Source: an uncultured Clostridia bacterium (GTDB lineage: Bacteria > Bacillota > Clostridia > Christensenellales > UBA1242). From it: a DNA stretch of 45,700 nt. A program made the translations under genes and the position numbers. The notes beneath the pieces are model-generated. The model ran no database searches and was not told the DNA's origin. It was given only the letters and a program-made list of their open reading frames with translations. Positions 32,616 to 40,371 of the stretch are shown here, piece after piece. Numbering within the stretch: the first letter of the stretch is position 1; each line of letters opens with the position of its first letter. Location: contig CANQEP010000004.1 in the NCBI GenBank assembly GCA_947595235.1, positions 1 to 45,700 on the forward strand, read 5' to 3'.

Positions 32616-33959
32616 ATGGAACTTAACGAAAAATTCAAAGAGAATATGAAATGTCTTTTGAAAGAGGACTATTCTCTTTATGAAAAGTGCCTTGACCAGC
32701 CCGCAAAGAGGGGGTATAGGTACAACACGGAATATGGCGTTTTTCTGCCACTGCCCTTTGAAAGCGAGAAAATTGAAGGGCTTGACAACTGCTATAGACT
32801 TTTGACTCAGGAAAAGTTGGGCAATAGTATTTTTCACCACCTTGGGCTGATTTATTTGCAAGAGCCGTCAAGCATGCTTGCCGCAACTTGCCTTGACGCA
32901 GGTGACGGAGAATGCGTGCTTGACCTTTGCTCTGCGCCCGGGGGAAAGGCGGGACAGATACTTGAAAAGAATAAGAGCGGAGAAGTTGTCTTGAATGAGG
33001 TGATAAAAAAGCGTGCGAGCGTGCTCTTTTCTAATATTGAAAGACAAGGCTTCAAAAACGCAATTATAACAACAAAACTGCCAAGCGAACTTGAAAAAAT
33101 CTATGAGGGGCACTTTGACAAGATATTGGTTGACGCTCCATGCTCGGGCGAGGGAATGTTTAGAAAAGAGCCCGAGACCATGAGCGAGTGGAATGAAAAT
33201 TCGCCTTTGTTCAATCACGAAAGGCAACTTGAAATATTGAAGTCGGCCGACAAAATGCTAAAAGAAGGTGGGGTTCTTGTTTATTCAACTTGCACTTTTA
33301 ACACGCAAGAGAACGAAAAAACGCTCTTGGAGTTCAAAGAAAAATGCGGCTACGAAATTGTTGACCTTCCCGAGAACGTGAAAAGATATGTGACAAGTGG
33401 GTTCGCTGTTGAGGGGGACAAAAGTTTGTTAAAGGCGGGAAGATGTTTCCCTCAAAACGGCTTTGGTGAAGGGCAATTCATTGCAAAACTTATCAAAAAA
33501 TCACCATGTGAGGACAATATTTGCGCAAAACGAGTGAAAAACGAGCACAATTTGTCCAAAGATGAGTTGAAAAACGCAAAAAGCATGGTTAAAGAGTGTA
33601 TAAACCGTGAAAATTTGTACTTTTACAAACAAAATGATACGATTTTTATTAGTGAAAGAGAGATGAAATTTGACGAAGTTTTCTCGGCGGGTGTCATTCT
33701 TGCAAAAATTATGAATAATAGGCTTGTCATTCATCATCAATTTTTCAAGGCGTATGGGCAAGAGTTTGTTAAAAGGCTGGAACTTGATGCCAAAGACGAA
33801 AGAGTGAAAGATTTTTGCTATGGCAATGAGATTGACTGCGCTTTGCAAGATGGATATGTTGCAGTTCTGGTGGCGGGCGTGCCTCTTGGCGGTGGCAAAT
33901 GCGTTAATAAAAGACTTAAAAATTACTATCCAAAGGGCATAAGAGCAAAGATTTTTTAG
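32616..33959 (+). CDS. NOL1/NOP2/Sun-family rRNA m5C methyltransferase (RsmF-like)
   Basis: 447 residues. SAM-binding motif I is VLDLCSAPGGKAGQI (about 105-119). The two catalytic cysteines are Cys176 (DAPCSGEGMFRKEPE) and Cys226 (YSTCTFN). A C-terminal domain (from about 300) fits the PUA-like/RsmF C-terminal part (GVPLGGGKCVNKRLKNYYPKG). The family methylates C5 of cytosines in 16S rRNA; the exact site (for example C1407 in E. coli RsmF) cannot be fixed by sequence alone. The likely leaderless start is set by the -10 box 7 bases upstream. Confidence 0.9.
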   Translation: MELNEKFKENMKCLLKEDYSLYEKCLDQPAKRGYRYNTEYGVFLPLPFESEKIEGLDNCYRLLTQEKLGNSIFHHLGLIYLQEPSSMLAATCLDAGDGECVLDLCSAPGGKAGQILEKNKSGEVVLNEVIKKRASVLFSNIERQGFKNAIITTKLPSELEKIYEGHFDKILVDAPCSGEGMFRKEPETMSEWNENSPLFNHERQLEILKSADKMLKEGGVLVYSTCTFNTQENEKTLLEFKEKCGYEIVDLPENVKRYVTSGFAVEGDKSLLKAGRCFPQNGFGEGQFIAKLIKKSPCEDNICAKRVKNEHNLSKDELKNAKSMVKECINRENLYFYKQNDTIFISEREMKFDEVFSAGVILAKIMNNRLVIHHQFFKAYGQEFVKRLELDAKDERVKDFCYGNEIDCALQDGYVAVLVAGVPLGGGKCVNKRLKNYYPKGIRAKIF

Positions 33960-33966
33960 GTTACTA

Positions 33967-33995
33967 TTGACATTTGTGCGTTTTTGTTATAGAAT
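33967..33995 (+). promoter_or_regulatory. Promoter for the coiled-coil lipoprotein
   Basis: TTGACA (33967-33972), spacer 17, TAGAAT (33990-33995). The start is predicted near 34002; GGAGGT precedes the ATG at 34024. Confidence 0.7.
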
Positions 33996-34023
33996 ATGTG
34001 TATCAATGATGGAGGTACCTATT

Positions 34024-35019
34024 ATGGGAAAAACTTTAAAGAGAGTCGCAACAGTTTCACTTGTCGCAATGCTTACGCTTGGTGGATGCGCTTCTTTGAC
34101 AGCATGCAAGGCTCCTTGGGATAAAGACACTGACCAAACATACTCTGACCTTATTGACAAAAGGGAAGACTTACAAAAACAACTTAAAGAGGTTGAAGAC
34201 CAACTTGACGAGTGGCTTTCACGAAACAAAGAAGTGAGCGCGGTTAAAGAGTCTGTTGATGAACTGAACAGGCTTGTTCAATACGAAGAGATTGATGGCC
34301 CAGCAACATTGTCTGAGATTGACAGAGTCACAAAGCAAATCGAAGAAGTTGAAAAGGACTCCCTCATCACTGAGAGCGAGGCAAATAGTATGCGCAAATC
34401 TCTTGAAGACGTAAAGAAAGCCGTGTTCTATTCTGTTTCTGCGCAAGGAATTGAGAACCGCGTTGAATCCGACCCTATTATGGAAGTTCGCGAAATCAAG
34501 AGCGACGGCGTTACTGTAAGGGAGCAAAGCGCTGCAGACTTTGGTGCACTACAATTTGTTTCAAACCAAGTTTCAACCGAGGATATGCTCTTTGGTCATG
34601 TGACCACAATTGGCGACGGCCTTCAAAGGGACTGCGTTTTGGGTGAGTCATACAAAGAAGAGAACGCCAGCGTTTCAAAAAAGGCATATGTTGATGCAGT
34701 TAAGCAAGACATGAAAGACGCAATCTATGGTGCAAGCGAACTTTCATACGACATCAACGAGGGCTACAAGGTTGTTTCGACTGCCGAATATGATGGCAGA
34801 GACCTTGACACAACTATTGTTTTTGACGTTGACGACAAGGGAAGGCTTGAAACCATTGAACAAACATTCACCAAAAACGATGAGACGGTTGCAGAAATCG
34901 GCGTTGAATACAGTTCTATTAGTTCTTCAAAATTTAGCACTCTCTTTGAAAAGGCAGAAAAGACTCTTGACCAACAAAAGGCAATTCTTGATGGTTCTAG
35001 CGAGAAGGGTGAAGAATAA
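34024..35019 (+). CDS. Coiled-coil lipoprotein, unknown function
   Basis: 331 residues from the ATG with GGAGGT; an in-frame TTG at 33967 belongs to the promoter. The signal peptide ends at lipobox LGGC (Cys22); a second cysteine follows in SLTAC. A charged coiled coil covers about 35-75 (KREDLQKQLKEVEDQLDEWL) with more helix to 130. The C-terminal half is beta-rich (GYKVVSTAEYDGRDLDTTIV). I do not recognise a family. It would face outward, anchored to the membrane. It has its own promoter and terminator. Confidence 0.75.
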   Translation: MGKTLKRVATVSLVAMLTLGGCASLTACKAPWDKDTDQTYSDLIDKREDLQKQLKEVEDQLDEWLSRNKEVSAVKESVDELNRLVQYEEIDGPATLSEIDRVTKQIEEVEKDSLITESEANSMRKSLEDVKKAVFYSVSAQGIENRVESDPIMEVREIKSDGVTVREQSAADFGALQFVSNQVSTEDMLFGHVTTIGDGLQRDCVLGESYKEENASVSKKAYVDAVKQDMKDAIYGASELSYDINEGYKVVSTAEYDGRDLDTTIVFDVDDKGRLETIEQTFTKNDETVAEIGVEYSSISSSKFSTLFEKAEKTLDQQKAILDGSSEKGEE

Positions 35020-35030
35020 GAAAAATAGTG

Positions 35031-35059
35031 AAAAAGGGTTCAAAAATTGAACCTTTTTT
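35031..35059 (+). terminator. Terminator after the coiled-coil lipoprotein
   Basis: AAAAAGGGTTCAA, short A/T loop, TTGAACC, then six Ts. Confidence 0.9.
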
Positions 35060-35069
35060 CTTTTTGTGC

Positions 35070-35098
35070 TTGACAAAGTAAAAAATGTGTTATATACT
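35070..35098 (+). promoter_or_regulatory. rplJ-rplL promoter
   Basis: TTGACA (35070-35075), spacer 17, TATACT (35093-35098). A near-consensus sigma-A promoter ahead of the L10 leader; start near 35105. Confidence 0.85.
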
Positions 35099-35104
35099 AG
35101 CCTA

Positions 35105-35222
35105 GTAAAAAACGTAGTGCCGAAGACAGTAAGCGGCGAAAGCCTTAATAATCGCTTACCGAGGAACGACTGGTTGGAAATTTCTCACCTCGTGTTCCTT
35201 ATTGAGCACGAGGGTTTTTTAT
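35105..35222 (+). promoter_or_regulatory. Ribosomal protein L10 leader (rplJL autoregulation)
   Basis: The 5' untranslated RNA contains the typical L10-leader elements: the region around CGTAGTGCCGAAGACAG, TAAGCGG with its partner CCGCTTA-like strand (CGCTTACCGAGG), and GCGAAAGCCTTAATAAT. This is the kink-turn stem to which L10(L12)4 binds in Firmicutes. It ends in a Rho-independent hairpin (35188-35222), so excess L10 complex is expected to stop transcription before rplJ. Confidence 0.85.
35188..35222 (+). terminator. Attenuator terminator of the L10 leader
   Basis: CCTCGTG pairs with CACGAGG around a 12-base loop, followed by GTTTTTTATT. It lies 30 bases before the rplJ start, so it regulates rather than ends the operon. 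Confidence 0.85.
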
Positions 35223-35252
35223 TACTTCACACTAATAAAAAGGGAGGAAAAT

Positions 35253-35741
35253 ATGTCGGCTAATTTTGAGAATAAGAAGTTGGTTGTTGAAGAAATCAAG
35301 AACAACGCAAAAGACTCAAAAAGCATTGTTTTGGTTGACTACAAAGGCTTGACCGTTGCGCAAGTGACCGAACTAAGAAAGGCGTTCAGAAACGCCGGCG
35401 CAACCTTCAAAGTCTACAAGAACAGACTCATGAAAATCGCTTTTGAAGAACTTGGCGTTAACTTTGATTCTCATCTTCTTGAAGGAACAACCGCTGTTGC
35501 ATTCCATAACGAAGACCCAATAATTCCTGCCAAAATTGCGATTGATGGTGAGGGCAAGTACAAAACGCTAAAAGTCAAAGCCGCTTGGTACAATGGCGCG
35601 CAACTTGACTATAACGCAACAAAGGCGCTTGCCTCTATTCCACCAAAAGATGTTCTTTTGGCTCAACTTGTTGGAATGCTTTCAACCCCAATGCGTGGGC
35701 TTGCTGTTGCAATTAAGCAAATTGCAGAAAAGAATGCATAA
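35253..35741 (+). CDS. rplJ: Ribosomal protein L10
   Basis: 162 residues from the ATG at 35253, chosen for GGGAGGAAA just upstream; an upstream frame extension runs back into the attenuator. SKSIVLVDYKGLTVAQVTEL and KVYKNRLMKIAFEE are typical L10 segments. L10 forms the base of the L7/L12 stalk on the 50S subunit, its C-terminal helix carrying L12 dimers, and represses its own operon through the leader. Confidence 0.97.
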   Translation: MSANFENKKLVVEEIKNNAKDSKSIVLVDYKGLTVAQVTELRKAFRNAGATFKVYKNRLMKIAFEELGVNFDSHLLEGTTAVAFHNEDPIIPAKIAIDGEGKYKTLKVKAAWYNGAQLDYNATKALASIPPKDVLLAQLVGMLSTPMRGLAVAIKQIAEKNA

Positions 35742-35774
35742 AACGCACAAAAAATTATTTTAGGAGATAGAAAA

Positions 35775-36152
35775 ATGGCAGATATCAAAAAATTTGTTGA
35801 AGAAGTTAAGGGCCTCACAGTTATGGAACTTAACGAACTTGTTAAGGCGCTCGAAGAAGAGTTTGGTGTTAGCGCTGCTGCAATGGCAGTTGCTGCTCCT
35901 GCTGGTGGCGCTGCTCCTGCTGCTGACGCTGCAGAAGAAAAGACCGAATTCAACGTTGTTTTGAAAGAGGTTGGTGCTAACAAAATCAATGTTATTAAAG
36001 TTGTTAGAGAGATCACTGGTCTTGGACTTAGTGAGTCAAAGGCTCTTGTTGAGACTCCAAACGCAACAATCAAAGAGAACGTTGCAAAAGAGGCTGCAAA
36101 CGAGATGCTTGAAAAGTTTAAGGCTGCTGGTGCAGTTGCTGAACTTAAATAA
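35775..36152 (+). CDS. rplL: Ribosomal protein L7/L12
   Basis: 125 residues. N-terminal dimerisation helices ([20 protein letters not shown]), an Ala/Gly-rich hinge (about 37-53) and the C-terminal factor-binding domain ([20 protein letters not shown]). It recruits elongation factors to the ribosome. TTAGGAGA lies before the ATG, 33 bases after rplJ. A terminator follows; rpoB is not adjacent. Confidence 0.97.
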   Translation: MADIKKFVEEVKGLTVMELNELVKALEEEFGVSAAAMAVAAPAGGAAPAADAAEEKTEFNVVLKEVGANKINVIKVVREITGLGLSESKALVETPNATIKENVAKEAANEMLEKFKAAGAVAELK

Positions 36153-36181
36153 GTCGCAAAAAAATAATAAAAGTGTGAAGA

Positions 36182-36207
36182 AAAATGAGGCGTTTGCCTC
36201 ATTTTTT
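36182..36207. terminator. Bidirectional terminator between rplL and the DUF1540 gene
   Basis: AAAATGAGGC, loop GTTT, GCCTCATTTTTT. A-run and T-run on opposite sides, shared by convergent genes. Confidence 0.9.
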
Positions 36208-36211
36208 ATGT

Positions 36212-36499
36212 CTACTTTGGCATAAAGGTGCAACACTCGGGCTGAAAGTCATTTGTCATGACCGAGATGCCGTTCGCCTTGCAAGTGCAGTTGTCGTTGA
36301 AAAGACAATCCGCCTTGCACTTTACTGCGGTGTTCTTTCTTGTTGGCGGTTGAGGGGTCTCGTCGCCCTTGGCCTTTTTGTAGCCACTGTCAACATAGGT
36401 TGTGCAAGCGGTGGAAGACGCAACGTCAATCTTTCCCGCAGAGCAATTGCACGCCTTGTTGTATTTGCAATTCATTCTTTTACACTTCAAATCAAACAT
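36212..36499 (-). CDS. Cysteine-rich protein with two DUF1540-like modules
   Basis: 95 residues from the ATG at 36499, chosen because GTGGAGG precedes it. Two cysteine modules repeat: CKRMNCKYNKACNCSAGKID (with a following Cys near 32) and CKADCLFNDNCTCKANGISV (with a following CC near the end). The pattern C-x4-C-x5-C-x-C...C is that of DUF1540, a small, probably metal-binding, unit common in spore-formers and other Clostridia. No function is established. A promoter upstream is not clear. Confidence 0.8.
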   Translation of the reverse strand: MFDLKCKRMNCKYNKACNCSAGKIDVASSTACTTYVDSGYKKAKGDETPQPPTRKNTAVKCKADCLFNDNCTCKANGISVMTNDFQPECCTFMPK

Positions 36500-36565
36500 A
36501 AATGCCTCCACATATAGTTTTTGCAGAAATTTGTTTATTATTCGCACGCGCAAAACTAAAATAAA

Positions 36566-36594
36566 TTGACAGAAAAAGCCCTTGGAATTATAAT
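36566..36594 (+). promoter_or_regulatory. Consensus promoter of rplI-addB-addA
   Basis: TTGACA (36566-36571), spacer 17, TATAAT (36589-36594): perfect sigma-A boxes at perfect spacing, with AAAGGAG before the rplI ATG. Confidence 0.9.
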
Positions 36595-36612
36595 AAAACA
36601 AAGGAGAAAATT

Positions 36613-37062
36613 ATGAAAGTTATATTAACTCAAAATGTAAAGGCTCTTGGCGTTAAGGGGGATATTGTTAATGTTAGCGACGGCTATGCAAACAACTTCC
36701 TTTTAAAGAACAAACTTGCAGTTGTTGCATCGGCTGGCAACCTCAACATCAACGCACAAGAAAAGGCAAACGAGGCAAAGAGAATTCAAGACGAGACCAA
36801 CGCGGCAAAAGAAGTTGCAAAAAAACTTCAAGATGTTGTCATTTCGTTAAATGTTACAGTTGGTGAAAACGGAAAGGCGTTCGGCTCTGTTGGACAAAAA
36901 GAGATATCCGACGAACTCAAAAACGCGGGCTTTGACATTGACCGAAAAAAGATTGAACTAAGTTCACCAATTAAGTCCGCAGGGGAGTATGATGTTCCTG
37001 TAAGGCTATATAAAGGGGTTGTTGGAAAGGTCAAAGTTAAGGTTTTAAGCAAGAAAAAGTAG
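36613..37062 (+). CDS. rplI: Ribosomal protein L9
   Basis: 149 residues. The N-terminal domain is MKVILTQNVKALGVKGDIVN then VSDGYANNFLL, the L9 signature; a long connecting helix (about 44-78, QEKANEAKRIQDE) leads to the C-terminal domain. It binds domain V of 23S rRNA near L1 and helps keep reading frame. Unlike many relatives it is not beside rpsR/ssb or dnaB; instead addB follows 24 bases later. Confidence 0.97.
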   Translation: MKVILTQNVKALGVKGDIVNVSDGYANNFLLKNKLAVVASAGNLNINAQEKANEAKRIQDETNAAKEVAKKLQDVVISLNVTVGENGKAFGSVGQKEISDELKNAGFDIDRKKIELSSPIKSAGEYDVPVRLYKGVVGKVKVKVLSKKK

Positions 37063-37086
37063 AGTTTGGCGCGGAGGTGAACCCCT

Positions 37087-40000
37087 ATGAAAATGGACTT
37101 TGTTTTGAGCCAAACAACTGAGTACGCTTTTAGTGAGAGTTTGAAAAGGCTAATTAAAAGCGCCGAAGAGAACATTGGCGAGGAATATATCGTCATTGTT
37201 CCCGAAACAAAAACGCTCTTTGCAGAGCGCACTCTTTTGTCATGCTCAAAAAGGAAGGCATTTTCTAATATTTATGTTTACAGTTTTTCTCGCCTTTTAA
37301 AGAGGCTGCAAACAAGGCAAGTTTATCCACTTAACAAAGAGGCGGGCGTCATGATTGTTCGCAATCTCATAATGGAACTTCTTTCAGACCTTGTGTGCTA
37401 CAAAAAGACCGCACTGACCGTTGGCTTTGCCGAGAATATTTATGAGACCATCCAGCAATTGAAGTCCAGCGCAATATCGCCAATCGAACTCTCTGAGTCG
37501 GCAAAAAAGTGCCCGCCCGCACTCAAAATCAAACTTGAAGATATTGCCCTTATCTATGACGCATATGAAAATTATATTGGTGGCGAGTTTGCCGATGCTA
37601 ACGACAAACTTGTCATGCTTGAAAAAGAGATTGTTCTTAGCGAAAGAATAAAAAATTCAAACATCTATGTTTTGGGGTTTGACTCGCTAACTTCAAGCAT
37701 GGCGGCGGTTGTTAAAAGCATGGTGAAAAACGCAAAATCGGTCACCGTTAGTGCGCCATTTATGCATAAAGAACTTAAAAACTCGCACATAACCGACAAC
37801 GAGGTCTTTGAAAAGTTCAAGGCAATAGCCGACAGCCTCAACATAAAAAACTACAATCCCATTGTTATAAACAAGCCACTTGAAAAGGACTTTAAGCACA
37901 TTTTTGACAACCTTTACTGCTACCCTGCAAGCAAGAAGGTGTGCAGTGGACAAATTGAGTTTTATGGTTGCCAAAGTCCATACGAAGAGGCGCGAAAAGT
38001 TGCAAGTCTCATAAAAGAGGACATTTTAAGGGGCAAATATAGATACAAAGACATTTGCGTTTATCTTGCAAATGAGAGCATGAAAAGTCACATTGAGTCG
38101 GCGCTTGAAGAGTTCGATGTGCCATACTTTTCTGCCAGCCCATATGAATTTGAAACTCATCCGCTTTTCAGTTTCATTAAACTTTTGTTCCAACTTGTGA
38201 GAAAAAACTTTGAGAGTGATGACGTTTTGTCGTTCTCTAAAATTGGGCTTTTGGAGATTGACGCAAGCAAACTAGACAACTTCGAAAACTATGTTTTGAA
38301 GTATGGCATAAATCATCTAAGGTTCTTAAAGCCCTTTACGATAAGTGACGATTTGCAATCAGACGCCGAAGAGGTGAGGGGAAAAATTATTGACATTGTG
38401 CAGAAGTTTTCTGCCAATTATAACGAAAATTTAACCATAAATGAACTTGTTGAGGTGCTTTTTGCGTTTTTTGACGAGATTGATATCAAGAAAAGGCTCG
38501 AAAACCTCAAAAAAACGCAAAACAAGTTCAAAGATATGAGATATTTGATGGCATCCGAGCAAGCCGAGACAAAAGTTAACGAAGTTTTGCAGATGCTCAG
38601 CCAGTTCCTTGGGTCAAGAAAAATCAAACTTGACGACTTCTACACACTTTTAATAAGTGGTCTTGAAGCGGCTGACATAAGCCTTATTCCTCTTGGCATA
38701 GACAATGTGCAAGTGGTTAGCAATGCCGACGGGCTTTTTGACATAAAGTGTATGTATGTTTTGGGAGCGACCGATGGGAACTTCCCTCGCAGAGAGCAAG
38801 ACCTTGGCCTTATACAAGACGAGGACATTGGCGCTATTGAGGGCATAAGCGAGAAGAAAATCGAACCCACAATTCGCACAATAAATAGGCGCGAGAGGTA
38901 CAAAGTTTTTCAACTTCTACTTCTTGCAAAAAACAAACTTGTGCTTTCTTTCAGTGAGAAGGCAGATAATGGCGAAGAAGAGAAGATGAGCGCACTTGTT
39001 TTGAGCCTTATGGAGTTGTTTTTAAACGAGGACAACACCGCAAAAGAAGAGACAAGGGTGGTTTCACCTTTCAAAGAGGGGAGTGCCGAAGAACTTGCGT
39101 ATAGTATTGGCTCAAAGAAAGTGGCGGTCAACTATCTTGCCGAAAAGATGTCTCAGTATCGCGCGGGCATAGACTATGATGCGGGCGAGAAGAATATAAG
39201 TGCGCTATACCACGCGCTTGACGGCAGTTTGACAAAGACGGAGCAAGAGGCATTTGATAATATCAACTCAGTTAGAAGCGACGACTTTATAAAAAACGCA
39301 AAGCAACTATTCTTCACAAGAGGAACGACCAGCATTTCTGAACTTGAAACATATTTTACTTGCCCATTCAAGCATTTTGTCAGTTATGGGCTGAGGCTGA
39401 AAGAGAGGCCTATGGCAAGTTTGAGGGCACTTGACATTGGTGACATTTTGCACGCTCTTGCCGAGGAGTTTGTTGAGCACTACAAAAGGGTGCAGACCTT
39501 TGACCCCGAAAAAGTGGCGGTCAATCTTTTAAACAAGATTATCGAGCGCGAAAAGTACAACGAAGAAGAGAACATGACCCTCATAAACATCTTAAAAGAA
39601 GAGGGCAAAAGGCTCTGCGTGAACCTTTATAGCCAGTTCAAAATTTCCTCGTTTGTGCCGTATAAAGCCGAGATGCAGTTTGGCGGAAAAGGTGCGAGCG
39701 GCATTCCACTTCTTGACAGTCCAAAGATTAGCATTGTTGGAAAAATCGACCGCTGTGACGAGACTGACGAGTTCTATCGAATAATAGACTACAAGACGGG
39801 GGAAATAGAGACGCGCCCCGAGGACATTTATTACGGGAAAAAACTGCAACTTGCGGTGTATCTTTCTGCGCTAAGTAGCCTTAAGAAAAAGCCCGCAGGG
39901 GTCTTGTATTTTCCGATACACAATGACTACGGCAAAGACAAAGAGGACGCAAAGGATGCTTACAGAATGCGTGGCTTTATGCTTGGAGACATAAAGAGCG

Positions 40001-40371
40001 CGCTTGCAATGGACCCTTCGGTGGACTTTTCTTCACCAAAGAGCCACATTGCGCCATTCAAGATACTAAACAACAAAGATGTTCGAAAGACAAACGAGAA
40101 GGTGCTTGCCTCTCTTAACTCAATTCTTAGCGAGGGCGAACTTGAAAGCATGAGGCAGTATGCGTTGGCAATCTCAAAGAATGCGGTGGAGGAAATTCTT
40201 GAGGGGTACTACAAAGCGTCTCCTTTCAAAAACAGCAATCGTTTGCCTTGCGAGTATTGTGACTACAAGAACATTTGCTCAATAAACAGCATGGAGCACA
40301 AATCGGTGAGAGTGGCAAATGTGAAAGACGCAAAAGAATTTTTTAAGGGGGGAAGACAGTGGCAAAAGTGA
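37087..40371 (+). CDS. addB: AddB/RexB nuclease subunit of the AddAB recombination enzyme
   Basis: 1094 residues. The C-terminal nuclease is intact: Asp888 (GKIDRCDE) and Asp901-Tyr-Lys (IIDYKTGE) are the PD-(D/E)xK residues. Four cysteines, Cys759 (TCPFKHF) and Cys1055, Cys1058, Cys1064 (CEYCDYKNIC), would bind the [4Fe-4S] cluster of AddB. The N-terminus, which in B. subtilis AddB has GRSGSGKT, here reads LSQTTEYAFSES, so the Walker A loop is lost as in RexB. With AddA the protein resects double-strand breaks and recognises Chi. GGAGGTGA sits before the ATG; addA starts within the last 13 bases. Confidence 0.92.
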   Translation: MKMDFVLSQTTEYAFSESLKRLIKSAEENIGEEYIVIVPETKTLFAERTLLSCSKRKAFSNIYVYSFSRLLKRLQTRQVYPLNKEAGVMIVRNLIMELLSDLVCYKKTALTVGFAENIYETIQQLKSSAISPIELSESAKKCPPALKIKLEDIALIYDAYENYIGGEFADANDKLVMLEKEIVLSERIKNSNIYVLGFDSLTSSMAAVVKSMVKNAKSVTVSAPFMHKELKNSHITDNEVFEKFKAIADSLNIKNYNPIVINKPLEKDFKHIFDNLYCYPASKKVCSGQIEFYGCQSPYEEARKVASLIKEDILRGKYRYKDICVYLANESMKSHIESALEEFDVPYFSASPYEFETHPLFSFIKLLFQLVRKNFESDDVLSFSKIGLLEIDASKLDNFENYVLKYGINHLRFLKPFTISDDLQSDAEEVRGKIIDIVQKFSANYNENLTINELVEVLFAFFDEIDIKKRLENLKKTQNKFKDMRYLMASEQAETKVNEVLQMLSQFLGSRKIKLDDFYTLLISGLEAADISLIPLGIDNVQVVSNADGLFDIKCMYVLGATDGNFPRREQDLGLIQDEDIGAIEGISEKKIEPTIRTINRRERYKVFQLLLLAKNKLVLSFSEKADNGEEEKMSALVLSLMELFLNEDNTAKEETRVVSPFKEGSAEELAYSIGSKKVAVNYLAEKMSQYRAGIDYDAGEKNISALYHALDGSLTKTEQEAFDNINSVRSDDFIKNAKQLFFTRGTTSISELETYFTCPFKHFVSYGLRLKERPMASLRALDIGDILHALAEEFVEHYKRVQTFDPEKVAVNLLNKIIEREKYNEEENMTLINILKEEGKRLCVNLYSQFKISSFVPYKAEMQFGGKGASGIPLLDSPKISIVGKIDRCDETDEFYRIIDYKTGEIETRPEDIYYGKKLQLAVYLSALSSLKKKPAGVLYFPIHNDYGKDKEDAKDAYRMRGFMLGDIKSALAMDPSVDFSSPKSHIAPFKILNNKDVRKTNEKVLASLNSILSEGELESMRQYALAISKNAVEEILEGYYKASPFKNSNRLPCEYCDYKNICSINSMEHKSVRVANVKDAKEFFKGGRQWQK

